A DNA stretch of 64,000 nucleotides from assembly GCF_008806595.1 (NCBI RefSeq), contig NZ_VZRB01000009.1:186001-250000 (forward strand), written 5' to 3'. The position numbers and the translations under genes were made by a program. Origin of the DNA: Streptomyces luteolifulvus (GTDB lineage Bacteria > Actinomycetota > Actinomycetes > Streptomycetales > Streptomycetaceae). Positions 16,488 to 24,917 of the stretch are shown here, one piece after another. The notes beneath the pieces were generated by a model. That model had not been told where the DNA came from. It saw only the letters and a list, made by a program, of their open reading frames with translations, and searched no databases. The number at the start of each line of letters is the position of its first letter. Positions within the stretch are counted from its first letter, which is position 1.

Positions 16488-17129
16488 ATGCCCGTCTACA
16501 CGCTTCCTGAACTGCCGTACGACTACGCAGCGCTCGCGCCCGTGATCAGCCCCGAGATCATCGAACTGCACCACGACAAGCACCACGCGGCGTATGTGAA
16601 GGGGGCCAACGACACCCTGGAGCAGCTCGCGGAGGCGCGGGACAAGGAGCAGTGGGGCTCGGTCAACGGCCTGGAGAAGAACCTGGCCTTCCATCTGTCC
16701 GGGCACATCCTGCACTCGGTCTATTGGCACAACATGAGCGGCGACGGCGGCGGCGAGCCGCTCGCGGCGGACGGCCTGGGCGAGCTCGCGGACGCGATCG
16801 CCGAGTCCTTCGGCTCATTCGCCGCGTTCAGGGCGCAGCTCTCCAAGGCCGCCGCGACCACGCAGGGCTCCGGGTGGGGCGTCCTCGCCCACGAGCCGCT
16901 GAGCGGGCGGCTGATCGTCGAGCAGGTCTACGACCATCAGGGCAACGTCGGCCAGGGCGCCACCCCGATCCTGGTCTTCGACGCGTGGGAGCACGCGTTC
17001 TACCTCCAGTACCGGAACCAGAAGGTCGACTTCATCGAGGCGATGTGGCAGGTGGTCGACTGGCAGGACGTGGCGAGGCGTTACGCGGCCGCGAAGTCCC
17101 GTACGGACGTGTTGCTGCTCGCTCCCTGA
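16488..17129 (+). CDS. sodF: Iron superoxide dismutase
   Basis: 213-aa Fe/Mn-type superoxide dismutase converting superoxide to peroxide and oxygen in the cytoplasm. Ligand regions are complete: LHHDKHH near residue 28, [10 protein letters not shown] near 80 and the signature DAWEHAFY near 168. ATG 16488 ([11 protein letters not shown]) is preceded by TCGGAGGGG; the frame begins earlier, but inside the Nur box. Streptomyces alternates this enzyme with the nickel enzyme SodN. Confidence 0.95.
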   Translation: MPVYTLPELPYDYAALAPVISPEIIELHHDKHHAAYVKGANDTLEQLAEARDKEQWGSVNGLEKNLAFHLSGHILHSVYWHNMSGDGGGEPLAADGLGELADAIAESFGSFAAFRAQLSKAAATTQGSGWGVLAHEPLSGRLIVEQVYDHQGNVGQGATPILVFDAWEHAFYLQYRNQKVDFIEAMWQVVDWQDVARRYAAAKSRTDVLLLAP

Positions 17130-17222
17130 GACGTCCTGCCTCGTGATCGTCTTCTCACCGTTCACCGGGCAGGCGGAGTAAAGGGGAGGCCCCGCGAGGA
17201 CGTGACTCGCGGGGCCTCCCCC
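17130..17222 (+). ncRNA. Probable s-SodF small RNA from the sodF 3' UTR
   Basis: In S. coelicolor a roughly 90-nt RNA processed from the sodF 3' UTR inhibits sodN mRNA. Here the interval from the sodF stop to the terminator is 93 nt. It contains CAGGCGG at 17170-17176, which could pair with the start of a sodN beginning Met-Leu-Ser-Arg-Leu. Size and position are seen; processing and target pairing are inferred. Confidence 0.55.
17183..17221. terminator. sodF terminator
   Basis: A perfect 16-bp stem (17183-17198 with 17206-17221) and 7-nt loop. It ends sodF and s-SodF and lies 4 bp from the end of the convergent histidine phosphatase gene, serving both. Confidence 0.88.
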
Positions 17223-17225
17223 GTC

Positions 17226-17846
17226 CTAGAACTCGCCCGCCTCGCAAGGAACATTGAGCGAGACGAGCCCGGCCGACCGTCCCTCCATACGGAGTTCGCT
17301 TACGGCCGCGTTGCGCAGCTGCGGGAACACGCGGCGGTATTCACTCGGCGGGACGGACAGGAGTGTGCACAGCACCAGGCGGAGCAGGGTGTTGTGGGCG
17401 ACGACCAGGACCCGTTCGCCGGGGTGGACGGCCGCGATGCGGCGCAGGGCGTCCGTGCCCCGGGCAGCCGCGGCCAGCGGGTCCTCGGCAGCGGGGAAGG
17501 GGTGGGCCACAGGGTCGGCGCGGAAGGCGGCGGCCCGCTCGGGGTCCTCGGCGGCGAACTCGGCGAGCGTACGGCCCTCCACCACCCCGAAGTCGCATTC
17601 CCGCAGGCCGGGTTCGCGGTGCGGGGTGAGCCCGAGAACGCGGCAGGCGGGCTCCGCGGTGACGACGGCCCGGGACACCGGGGAGGTCCAGATCGCATCC
17701 ACGGGGTGAGCGGCGGCCCAGCGGCCGAGGGCCTCGGCCTGGGCGCGGCCGGTGTCGGTGAGGGGGACGTCGCTGACCCCGGCGTATCTGTTCTCGGCGT
17801 GCCAGACGGTCTGCCCATGGCGGGCCAGCAGCAGGGTCGTACTCAT
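17226..17846 (-). CDS. Histidine phosphatase (phosphoglycerate mutase family)
   Basis: 206-aa enzyme with the phosphohistidine motif ARHGQTVWHAENRYAG at residues 8-23, the partner acid region LRECDFGVVEG and the second histidine in VVAHNTLLRLVL. This fits broad phosphatases of the cobC/GpmB type rather than glycolytic mutase. Its ATG overlaps the TGA of the upstream FGGY kinase (ATGA), so translation is coupled. It may dephosphorylate a sugar phosphate made by that kinase; this is inference. Confidence 0.9.
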   Translation of the reverse strand: MSTTLLLARHGQTVWHAENRYAGVSDVPLTDTGRAQAEALGRWAAAHPVDAIWTSPVSRAVVTAEPACRVLGLTPHREPGLRECDFGVVEGRTLAEFAAEDPERAAAFRADPVAHPFPAAEDPLAAAARGTDALRRIAAVHPGERVLVVAHNTLLRLVLCTLLSVPPSEYRRVFPQLRNAAVSELRMEGRSAGLVSLNVPCEAGEF

Positions 17847-19309
17847 GAACCGGCAGTATCCCGGTCCAGCCGACCACGCGCGTGCGCCGCGACCGCTTCC
17901 GGGAGCCAGCCGCGCTGCTCCAGCTCGCCGACGAGGCGGGCGTACGGCTCGGCGAACAGTGCCGTTCGGCCGGGGCGGGGTTCGATGAGCGTGCGGATGT
18001 GGACCATGCGCTCGGCGGCGTCCGCGAGGGTCGGTGCCGTGCCCGTGCCGTAGGCGGCCAGCGCCGCCATGCCCAGGGCCGGTTCGGTCTGTTGCGGTAC
18101 GCGGGCCGGGCGGCCGAGGATGTCGGCGCGCAGCTGGTTCCAGTACGCGCTGCGGGCGCCGCCCCCGGTGAAGGTGAGCGGCCCGGCCGTCGAGGCGCCC
18201 AGGTGGTGCAGGTAGTCGTGGCAGAGGCGCTCGGTGAGACCGACGCCCTGGAGCAGCGCGGCCCACCGGTCGGCGTCGGAGGCCGGCTCGCCGAGGACGA
18301 AGGCGCAGGCGTCCGGGGCCAGGAACGGGAACCGCTCGCCCCGCGACACCAGCGGGTAGGCGACCGCGCCGGACGGCTCGAACGCGGCCGCCCGTGCGTC
18401 CATCGCGGCCGGGTCGGCCCCGGCGAAGGCCGCCGTGAGCGCGCCCGCGCCCACGCTGGACGCCCCGCCGGGCAGCCAGGTCCCGTCCGGGGAACGATGG
18501 TTGTAGACCACGCCGCCCGCGTCCCGGACGGGCGCCGAGGAGGCCCCCTTGAGCACCAGGGTCGTACCGAGCACGGAGTTCCAGGCGCCGGGCCGCAGCG
18601 CTCCGGCGGCGATCTGCGCCGCGCAGCCGTCGGTCATCCCGGCGACGACGGGCGTGCCGGCCGGGATGCCGGTGGCTTCCGCGGCGGCCCGGCAGACCTC
18701 GCCGAGACGGGTGCCGGGTGGTACGACATCGGGCAGCACGTCCCCGGGCAGACCGGGGACGGACTCCGGCCAGGCGTCGCGCTCAAGGTCGTACGCCGTC
18801 TTCAGGGCATGGCTGGAGTCGGCCGGCACGGGTCTGCCGACGAGACGTGCGGTGATCACGTCGGGCTGGTGGGCGATCCGCCCGGGTCCATACGCGTCGA
18901 GGAGCCACAGCGCCTTCGGCAGCCCCCAGCTGTCCTGCACCCGCAGGCCCGCCGACCTGAGCCGTGCCGTGTGGGCCGACGCGCGCCCGTCGTCGTACAT
19001 CAGCGCCGGGGTCAGCGGACGGCCGAAGCCGTCGGTGAGCAGCACCGTTCCGGACGTGCCGCACACCGCGAGGCCGCCGATCGGGACGGGCGGCCGGCCG
19101 GCGAGCGCGGCCCTGGACGCCCCACGTACCGCCTCCCACCAGGCGCCCGGGTCCTGCTCGTGCCGCACCGCGTCGCGGCGCCCGGCCAGGGGCACCGTTC
19201 CGGAACCGAGGACCTCGCCGTCCCCGCCGACGAGCAGCGCACGGACGCTCTGCGTGCCCAGGTCGATCCCCAGCCAGGCCATGTCCCCGCCCCCGTGCTC
19301 GTCCGCCAT
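17843..19309 (-). CDS. FGGY-family carbohydrate kinase
   Basis: 488-aa two-domain sugar kinase resembling xylulokinases. The N-terminal phosphate loop is GIDLGTQSVRALLV, VLGTTLVLKG begins the second half, and the ATP-binding signature LTFTGGGARSAYWNQLRADILG lies near residue 385. Start ATG 19309 has GGGAGGTG right upstream; M at 19282 is an alternative. First gene of a coupled pair with the histidine phosphatase and divergent from a second FGGY kinase. The sugar cannot be assigned. Confidence 0.9.
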   Translation of the reverse strand: MADEHGGGDMAWLGIDLGTQSVRALLVGGDGEVLGSGTVPLAGRRDAVRHEQDPGAWWEAVRGASRAALAGRPPVPIGGLAVCGTSGTVLLTDGFGRPLTPALMYDDGRASAHTARLRSAGLRVQDSWGLPKALWLLDAYGPGRIAHQPDVITARLVGRPVPADSSHALKTAYDLERDAWPESVPGLPGDVLPDVVPPGTRLGEVCRAAAEATGIPAGTPVVAGMTDGCAAQIAAGALRPGAWNSVLGTTLVLKGASSAPVRDAGGVVYNHRSPDGTWLPGGASSVGAGALTAAFAGADPAAMDARAAAFEPSGAVAYPLVSRGERFPFLAPDACAFVLGEPASDADRWAALLQGVGLTERLCHDYLHHLGASTAGPLTFTGGGARSAYWNQLRADILGRPARVPQQTEPALGMAALAAYGTGTAPTLADAAERMVHIRTLIEPRPGRTALFAEPYARLVGELEQRGWLPEAVAAHARGRLDRDTAGS

Positions 19310-19472
19310 CCGCACCTCCCGCACGCCGCGCCCGGGCCGTGCACTGCCCTCTGTCCGGATCACTCTGCCCCGAAGGATTCGCCTGTGCGAGGGATTGACG
19401 CCCGACTTCTACCGTTCCACCCTCTGTTGACTGCGTACGGGCCCTGCGGATCGAAGACCTGAGGAGGCCGGC

Positions 19473-20897
19473 ATGTACGTCGGGATCGACGTGGGCACGT
19501 CCGTGGTGAAGGCCGCGGCCTTCGACGGTACGGGCCGCGAACTGGCGGTCGCTGCCCGCCCGGTGGGCCTCGCCCTGCACGGCGGGTTCGCCGAGCAGGA
19601 CATGGAGGAGGTGTACGGCTCCGTCGTCGCCGTTCTCGACGAGCTGACCTCGCGGAGGGCGGAGCCGGTCGAGCTGGCCGGGCTGACCGGGCAGGGCGAC
19701 GGGGTGTGGCTGGTGGACCGGGAGGGCCGGCCGGTGCGCTCGGCGGTCTCCTGGATGGACGGCCGGGCGCACGAACTGCTCGACCAGTGGCTGGCGGACG
19801 GCACCGTCGAAACGGTGTTCCGCCGCACCGGGAGCACCATGTTCCCGGGCTGCCCGGGCCCGCTCCTCGCCTGGCTGGACAGCCATGAGCCGCAGTCGCT
19901 CGACGCGGCGGCCACGGCGCTCTACTGCAAGGACATGGTGTTCCGGCGTCTGACGGGCGCACCGGCGGCGACGGATGTCTCGGACGCGTCGATGCCGTTT
20001 CTCGACCCGAGGACGAGGACGTACGACAACGGCGTGGTGGAGCTGCTGGGCCTGACCCACCGCCGCGGACTGTTCGCCCCCGTCCACGACCGCCTGGCCA
20101 CCGCACCGGCGCGCGGTGAGGGCCTGCCGCCCGGCACCCGGCTCTCGAACGGCCCCTACGATCTGCCGGCCTGCGCGCTCGGCGCGGGGGTCACCGCCGC
20201 GGGCGACGGGCTCCTCATCGTCGGCACCTGTCTGGCCGCCCTCGTCGCGACCACCGACCTCGACCTGTCCGGCGAGCCGGCCGGCCTGTACATCTCCACC
20301 GACCGGCCCGGCCACTGGCTGCGCGCCATGCCCGCCATGGTCGGCACGGCCGCGCTGGACTGGGTGCTGTCGACGACGGGCGTCCCGCACGAGGAGGTGG
20401 ACGGTCTGCTCGACGCGACCCCGCCGGGCGCGCACGGGGTGCGTGTGCTGCCGTACTTCGCGCCCTCGGGCGAGCGCGCCCCCTTCGTGGCGCCCGGACT
20501 GCGCGCCGAACTCACCGGCATCTCCCTGGAGTCGACACGGGCCGACCTGGTGCGCGGGGTGTGCGAGGGCATCGGCTACGCGGCCCGCCACTGTCTGGAG
20601 GCGGCCGGCCTGACGGGCTCCCTCGCCGTCTGCGGCGGCGGCACCCGCAGCCCCGCCTGGATGCGGCTGCTCGCCGATGTGCTCGGACGGCCGCTCAGGG
20701 TCGTCGAGGGCGAGGTGGGCGCACGGGGCGCGGTGCTCGCGGCGGCCGAGCGCTACGGAGTCGCGCTGGAGACGTCGGCCTGGACACAGCCGACGGCGGT
20801 CGTCGAACCGGACGCCGGTCGGGCCGCGTACTACGCGAAGGGATACCAGGAGCACCTGCAGAAACTGGCCGGGGCCCGCGGCAGGATGCCGGGCTGA
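19473..20897 (+). CDS. FGGY-family carbohydrate kinase (second, divergent)
   Basis: 474-aa sugar kinase. GIDVGTSVVKAAAFD is the N-terminal loop; GLTGQGDGVWLVD and SWMDGRAHE carry substrate-side residues; LAVCGGGTRSPAWMRLLADVLG is the ATP signature near residue 388. It starts 163 bp from the divergent FGGY gene. Similarity to that kinase is limited to family motifs, so they probably act on different substrates. GAGGAGG lies upstream of the ATG. It is followed by a small zinc-ribbon gene in the same direction. Confidence 0.9.
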   Translation: MYVGIDVGTSVVKAAAFDGTGRELAVAARPVGLALHGGFAEQDMEEVYGSVVAVLDELTSRRAEPVELAGLTGQGDGVWLVDREGRPVRSAVSWMDGRAHELLDQWLADGTVETVFRRTGSTMFPGCPGPLLAWLDSHEPQSLDAAATALYCKDMVFRRLTGAPAATDVSDASMPFLDPRTRTYDNGVVELLGLTHRRGLFAPVHDRLATAPARGEGLPPGTRLSNGPYDLPACALGAGVTAAGDGLLIVGTCLAALVATTDLDLSGEPAGLYISTDRPGHWLRAMPAMVGTAALDWVLSTTGVPHEEVDGLLDATPPGAHGVRVLPYFAPSGERAPFVAPGLRAELTGISLESTRADLVRGVCEGIGYAARHCLEAAGLTGSLAVCGGGTRSPAWMRLLADVLGRPLRVVEGEVGARGAVLAAAERYGVALETSAWTQPTAVVEPDAGRAAYYAKGYQEHLQKLAGARGRMPG

Positions 20898-20909
20898 GCG
20901 GAGGAATGC

Positions 20910-21128
20910 GTGACCAAGTACCTGGACTGCCGCAACTGCGGCGGCATGCAGGACTTCCGTCCCCTGACGGCCGGCGAGAAGGCGGCCATCAGGGGACTCG
21001 TGGCAGGGGACTACGTGCACGACTACTGGCGCTGCACCGCCGTCGGTTGTCTGCGGTTCCAGCGCTGGTACAAGAAGGCCGACGGGGCGAGCCTGCCGGA
21101 GGAGTTCCGCATCCCCGCCCTGGAGTGA
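20910..21128 (+). CDS. Small zinc-ribbon-like protein
   Basis: 72-aa protein of unknown function. CRNCG (residues 7-11) and a later CTAVGC (about 42-47) could bind one zinc ion. The C-terminal half is basic and aromatic (RFQRWYKKADG). Start GTG 20910 with GGAGGA seven bases upstream, only 12 bp after the FGGY kinase stop, so it is probably co-transcribed. Confidence 0.8.
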   Translation: MTKYLDCRNCGGMQDFRPLTAGEKAAIRGLVAGDYVHDYWRCTAVGCLRFQRWYKKADGASLPEEFRIPALE

Positions 21129-21143
21129 CCCGGCGGACGGCTC

Positions 21144-21166
21144 AGAGCCTGTGTCACACAGGCTCT
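21144..21166. terminator. Short bidirectional hairpin
   Basis: An 11-bp perfect inverted repeat (AGAGCCTGTGT with its complement) and almost no loop, between convergent genes; its last base touches the stop codon of the DsbA-like gene. Confidence 0.7.
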
Positions 21167-21810
21167 CAGAGGTTGCTGAAGTCCGGCCCCTTGGTCCGGG
21201 TCCGCTTGATCTCGTAGAAGCCGGGGACGGAGGCGACCGCGAGGGTGCCGTCCCAGAGTCGGGCCGCCTCCTCGCCCTTGGGGGCGGGCGTGACGACCGG
21301 GCCGAAGAAGGCGATCTCCTCGCCGGCGGGGCCGGGGACGGAGATGACCGGGGTACCGACCTCCTGGCCGACCTTGTCGATGCCCTCCTTGTGGGAGGCG
21401 CGCAGCTCGGCGTCGTAGGTGTCCTTGTCGCCGTACTCGATCAGGTCTGCGGGCAGATCCGCGTCGGCGAGTGCGGCGGCGATGCTGTCGCGGTTCACCC
21501 CGAGGCCCTCGTTGTGGAAGCGGGTGCCGAGCGCGGTGTAGAGCCTGCCGACCACATCGTCGCCGTGCAGCTGCTGGGCCGCGATCACCACCCGGACCGG
21601 CCACCAGGTCTTGCCGCCGGGCCGCATGTTCTCGGCGTAGGCCTCCGGCAGCTCGTCCAGCCTGCCCTCGTTGAGCACCGACAGGCTCATCACATGCCAG
21701 CGGACCTCGATGTCGCGGACCTTCTCCACCTCCAGAACCCAGCGGGAGGTCATCCAGGCCCAGGGGCACACCGGGTCGAACCAGAAGTCGACGGGGGTCT
21801 TCTCCGACAT
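21166..21810 (-). CDS. DsbA-family protein, Rv2466c-like (mycothiol-dependent nitroreductase group)
   Basis: 214-aa thioredoxin-fold protein with an inserted helical domain. The start VDFWFDPVCPWAWMTSRW and VMSLSVLNEGR match the Rv2466c group, which uses mycothiol or mycoredoxin. Here the active site is CPWA: the second cysteine found in Rv2466c (CPWC) is alanine. The cis-proline region GTPVISVPG is present. The protein may be a monothiol enzyme using mycothiol directly. ATG 21810 with GAGGAGAG close upstream. Confidence 0.88.
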   Translation of the reverse strand: MSEKTPVDFWFDPVCPWAWMTSRWVLEVEKVRDIEVRWHVMSLSVLNEGRLDELPEAYAENMRPGGKTWWPVRVVIAAQQLHGDDVVGRLYTALGTRFHNEGLGVNRDSIAAALADADLPADLIEYGDKDTYDAELRASHKEGIDKVGQEVGTPVISVPGPAGEEIAFFGPVVTPAPKGEEAARLWDGTLAVASVPGFYEIKRTRTKGPDFSNL

Positions 21811-21970
21811 GTCTCTCCTCAAGAGGAACGCTTACCCGTATTCCGGTGAGAACGTCCAGGTCCACCCGGCCATTCCCTGGTGCCCCCTGTCAGGCGCACA
21901 TGGCAGGATCGGTCCTGTTCAGCCGTCATCGGCAAGCCGTCCTTGCACGCGACCACGAGGGAGTGCACCC

Positions 21971-24556
21971 GTGCCCGGTGAGAATCTGTCCCGCGACGAG
22001 GCCCGGGAGCGGGCCGCCCTGCTGTCCGTCGACGGGTACGACGTGTCCCTGGACCTCAGGTCCGCCGTCGACGCCGGGGACGGCGATCCGCGCACCTTCC
22101 GCTCGGTCACCACGATCCGCTTCCGCTGCAACGAGCCGGGCGCGTCGAGCTTCGCGGACCTGATCGCGCCGAGCGTGACCGCCGTCTCGCTCAACGGCAA
22201 GGACCTCGACCCGAGCGAGGTCTTCGACGGCTCCCGGGTCGCCCTGGAGGACCTGGCCGCCGAGAACGAGCTGACCGTCGACGCCCAGTGCGCCTACTCC
22301 CGCACCGGTGAGGGCATGCACCGCTTCGTCGACCCCGAGGACGGCGAGGTCTACCTCTACACCCAGTACGAGCCCGCCGACTCCCGCCGCGTCTTCGCGG
22401 GCTTCGAGCAGCCCGACCTCAAGGCCCCCTTCCGCTTCGAGGTACGCGCCCCGGAGGGCTGGACGGTCTGGAGCAACGGGACCGGTGAACTCACCGACGG
22501 GGTGTGGCGGTTCGCGGAGACCAAGCCCATCTCCACCTACATCACCTGCGTGGTGGCGGGCCCGTACCACTACGTCACCGACTCCTACGAGCGGACCTTC
22601 GAGGACGGCACCCGCCTGGAGATCCCGCTCGGCGCCCTGTGCCGCAAGGGCCTCGCGCCCCACTTCGACGCCGACGACGTCTTCCTCGTCACCAAGCAGG
22701 GCCTGGACTTCTTCCACGACCACTTCGACTACCCGTACCCCTTCGGGAAGTACGACCAGGCGTTCGTGCCCGAGTACAACCTCGGCGCGATGGAGAACCC
22801 GGGCCTGGTGACCTTCCGGGAGGAGTTCATCTTCCGCGGGAAGGTCACGCAGGCGTCGTACGAGGGCCGGGCGAACGTCGTCCTGCACGAGATGGCCCAT
22901 ATGTGGTTCGGCGACCTCGTCACCATGGAGTGGTGGGACGACCTGTGGCTCAAGGAGTCCTTCGCCGACTTCATGGGCGCGTTCTCCCTGGTCGGCGCCA
23001 CCCGCTTCGAGAACGGCTGGATCACCTTCGCCAACCGCCGCAAGGCATGGGCGTACCGCGCGGACCAGCTGCCCTCCACGCACCCGATCACGGCCGACAT
23101 CCGCGACCTCCAGGACGCCAAGCTCAACTTCGACGGCATCACCTACGCGAAGGGCGCTTCCGTACTGAAGCAGCTCGTCGCGTACGTCGGCCAGGACGCG
23201 TTCCTGGAGGGCGCGCGGCGCTACTTCAAGCGGAACGCGTACGGCAACACCCGGCTGGGTGATCTGCTGTCGGTCCTTGAGGAGACCAGCGGCCGCGACA
23301 TGGCGACGTGGGCGCGGGCGTGGCTGCAGACGGCCGGGGTCAACTCCCTCACCCCCCAGGTGCTGCTGGACACGGAGGGCCGGATCGCCGAGCTGGCGGT
23401 GCTTCAGGAGGCCGCCGAGTCCCACCCGGAGCTGCGCCCGCACCGGGTGGCCGTGGGGCTGTACCGGCGGGAGGACGACCGCGTGGTGCGGTACGCGCGG
23501 GCGGAGGTGGACGTCGACGGTCCGCGCACGGTCGTTCCGGAACTGGCCGGTGCCGAGGCGCCCGAGCTGGTTCTTGTCAACGACGACGACCTGACGTACT
23601 GCAAGATCCGCTTCGACGAGACCTCGCTGGAGACCCTGCGGGGTCACCTGGGTGACATCACCGACCCGCTCGCGCGGGCGCTGTGCTGGTCGGCACTGTG
23701 GAACCTCACCCGGGACGCACTGCTCCCGGCGCGGGACTTCGTGGACCTGGTGCTGCGGTGCGCCGGGCGCGAGTCGGAGATCGGTGTGCTGCAGATGCTG
23801 CACGCGTGGGCGAACTCCGCGCTGGTCAACTACGTGGCCGCGGACTGGCGGGAGACGGGCGGGCGGCTGCTGGCGCAGGGTGCGCTGCGGGAGCTGCGCG
23901 AGGCCGCTCCGGGCAGCGAGCACCAGCTGGCGTGGGCGCGCTTCTTCGCGACCACGGCCTCGGACCCGGCCGATCTGCGGCTGCTGCGGGACCTGCTGGA
24001 GGGCACGGAGAAGATCGAGGGGCTGGAGGTCGACCAGGAGCTGCGCTGGGCGTTCCTGGAGCCGCTGGCCTCCCACGGCGTCGCCGACGAGGCCGTGCTC
24101 GCGGCCGAACTCGCCCGTGACGACACGGCGTCCGGCAAGCGCCACCAGGTCCGCTGTCTCGCGGCCCGCCCGTCGGCGGCGGTGAAGGCGCAGGCCTGGG
24201 CGCAGGTGGTGGAGTCGGACGCGCTCTCCAACGCCCTGGTCGAGGCGACTCTCGCCGGCTTCGGCCGGCCGTCCCAGCGGGAGCTGCTCGCGCCGTACGC
24301 GGAGAAGTACTTCGCGGTGATCGAGCGGGTGTGGGCCGAACGGTCGATCCAGATCGCGATGCACATCGTCCAGGGCCTGTTCCCGTCCCTTCAGGACTCG
24401 CAGGCGACGCTGGACGCGACGGACGCCTGGCTCACGGCCCACGCGGACGCGCCCCCCGCGCTGCGCCGCCTGATCCTGGAGTCCCGCGACGACCTGGCCC
24501 GCTCCCTGCGCGGCCAGGCCCGCGATGCGGCGGCGGGCGCGGGGAAGCCGGCCTGA
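21971..24556 (+). CDS. pepN: Aminopeptidase N (first copy)
   Basis: 861-aa M1 zinc metallopeptidase that removes N-terminal residues from peptides in the cytoplasm. The exopeptidase motif GAMEN lies near residue 272; zinc site HEMAH with the distant Glu in LWLKES near 308-330. The C-terminal ERAP1-like helical domain fills the last 330 residues. No signal peptide. GTG 21971 with GAGGGAG about ten bases upstream. A second, closely similar M1 peptidase is encoded at 35617-38196. Confidence 0.96.
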   Translation: MPGENLSRDEARERAALLSVDGYDVSLDLRSAVDAGDGDPRTFRSVTTIRFRCNEPGASSFADLIAPSVTAVSLNGKDLDPSEVFDGSRVALEDLAAENELTVDAQCAYSRTGEGMHRFVDPEDGEVYLYTQYEPADSRRVFAGFEQPDLKAPFRFEVRAPEGWTVWSNGTGELTDGVWRFAETKPISTYITCVVAGPYHYVTDSYERTFEDGTRLEIPLGALCRKGLAPHFDADDVFLVTKQGLDFFHDHFDYPYPFGKYDQAFVPEYNLGAMENPGLVTFREEFIFRGKVTQASYEGRANVVLHEMAHMWFGDLVTMEWWDDLWLKESFADFMGAFSLVGATRFENGWITFANRRKAWAYRADQLPSTHPITADIRDLQDAKLNFDGITYAKGASVLKQLVAYVGQDAFLEGARRYFKRNAYGNTRLGDLLSVLEETSGRDMATWARAWLQTAGVNSLTPQVLLDTEGRIAELAVLQEAAESHPELRPHRVAVGLYRREDDRVVRYARAEVDVDGPRTVVPELAGAEAPELVLVNDDDLTYCKIRFDETSLETLRGHLGDITDPLARALCWSALWNLTRDALLPARDFVDLVLRCAGRESEIGVLQMLHAWANSALVNYVAADWRETGGRLLAQGALRELREAAPGSEHQLAWARFFATTASDPADLRLLRDLLEGTEKIEGLEVDQELRWAFLEPLASHGVADEAVLAAELARDDTASGKRHQVRCLAARPSAAVKAQAWAQVVESDALSNALVEATLAGFGRPSQRELLAPYAEKYFAVIERVWAERSIQIAMHIVQGLFPSLQDSQATLDATDAWLTAHADAPPALRRLILESRDDLARSLRGQARDAAAGAGKPA

Positions 24557-24623
24557 CGCGGAGCGGGGGGAGCCGGCGAACGAGTCCGACGGCGCGATGC
24601 GGCCGGGCCGGGCGGGCCTGAGC

Positions 24624-24683
24624 TGTCCCGCCGGAGGTCCGGGACATGGTCCCGGACCTCTGGGACATGGTCCCGGCGGACAC
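24624..24683. repeat. Nested inverted and direct repeats after pepN
   Basis: A perfect 12-bp stem with ATG loop (24634-24660) contains GGGACATGGTCCC, which is repeated at 24662-24674. Outer arms TGTCCCGCCGG and CCGGCGGACA bracket both. It could be a terminator, but the duplicated palindrome also looks like an operator. The rest of the 361-bp gap (24557-24917) shows no gene. Confidence 0.55.
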
Positions 24684-24917
24684 GAGCGGTCGCGGCGACG
24701 CACGCGCGGCGACCGCAGAATCCGCGGTGGACCCGTTCATCTACCAATGGGACGACCGGATCGGTTACGGAATCAGGGCATGCGGCGCCGTAACCCCCGA
24801 ACGGACCAGGGGTTTTCGGCATCCGAACACCCGTCCTTTAGCGCAGGCTTGTCCAGGTTTGTCGACAGGCGTGTAACAGCGGTTAAAGGGCGGATCGGAC
24901 GCGGGAATCTGCGGGTC

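Noticed and set aside
21926..24703. 925-codon antisense frame over pepN
   Set aside because: Arg/Val/Leu-rich shadow of a clear M1 peptidase.
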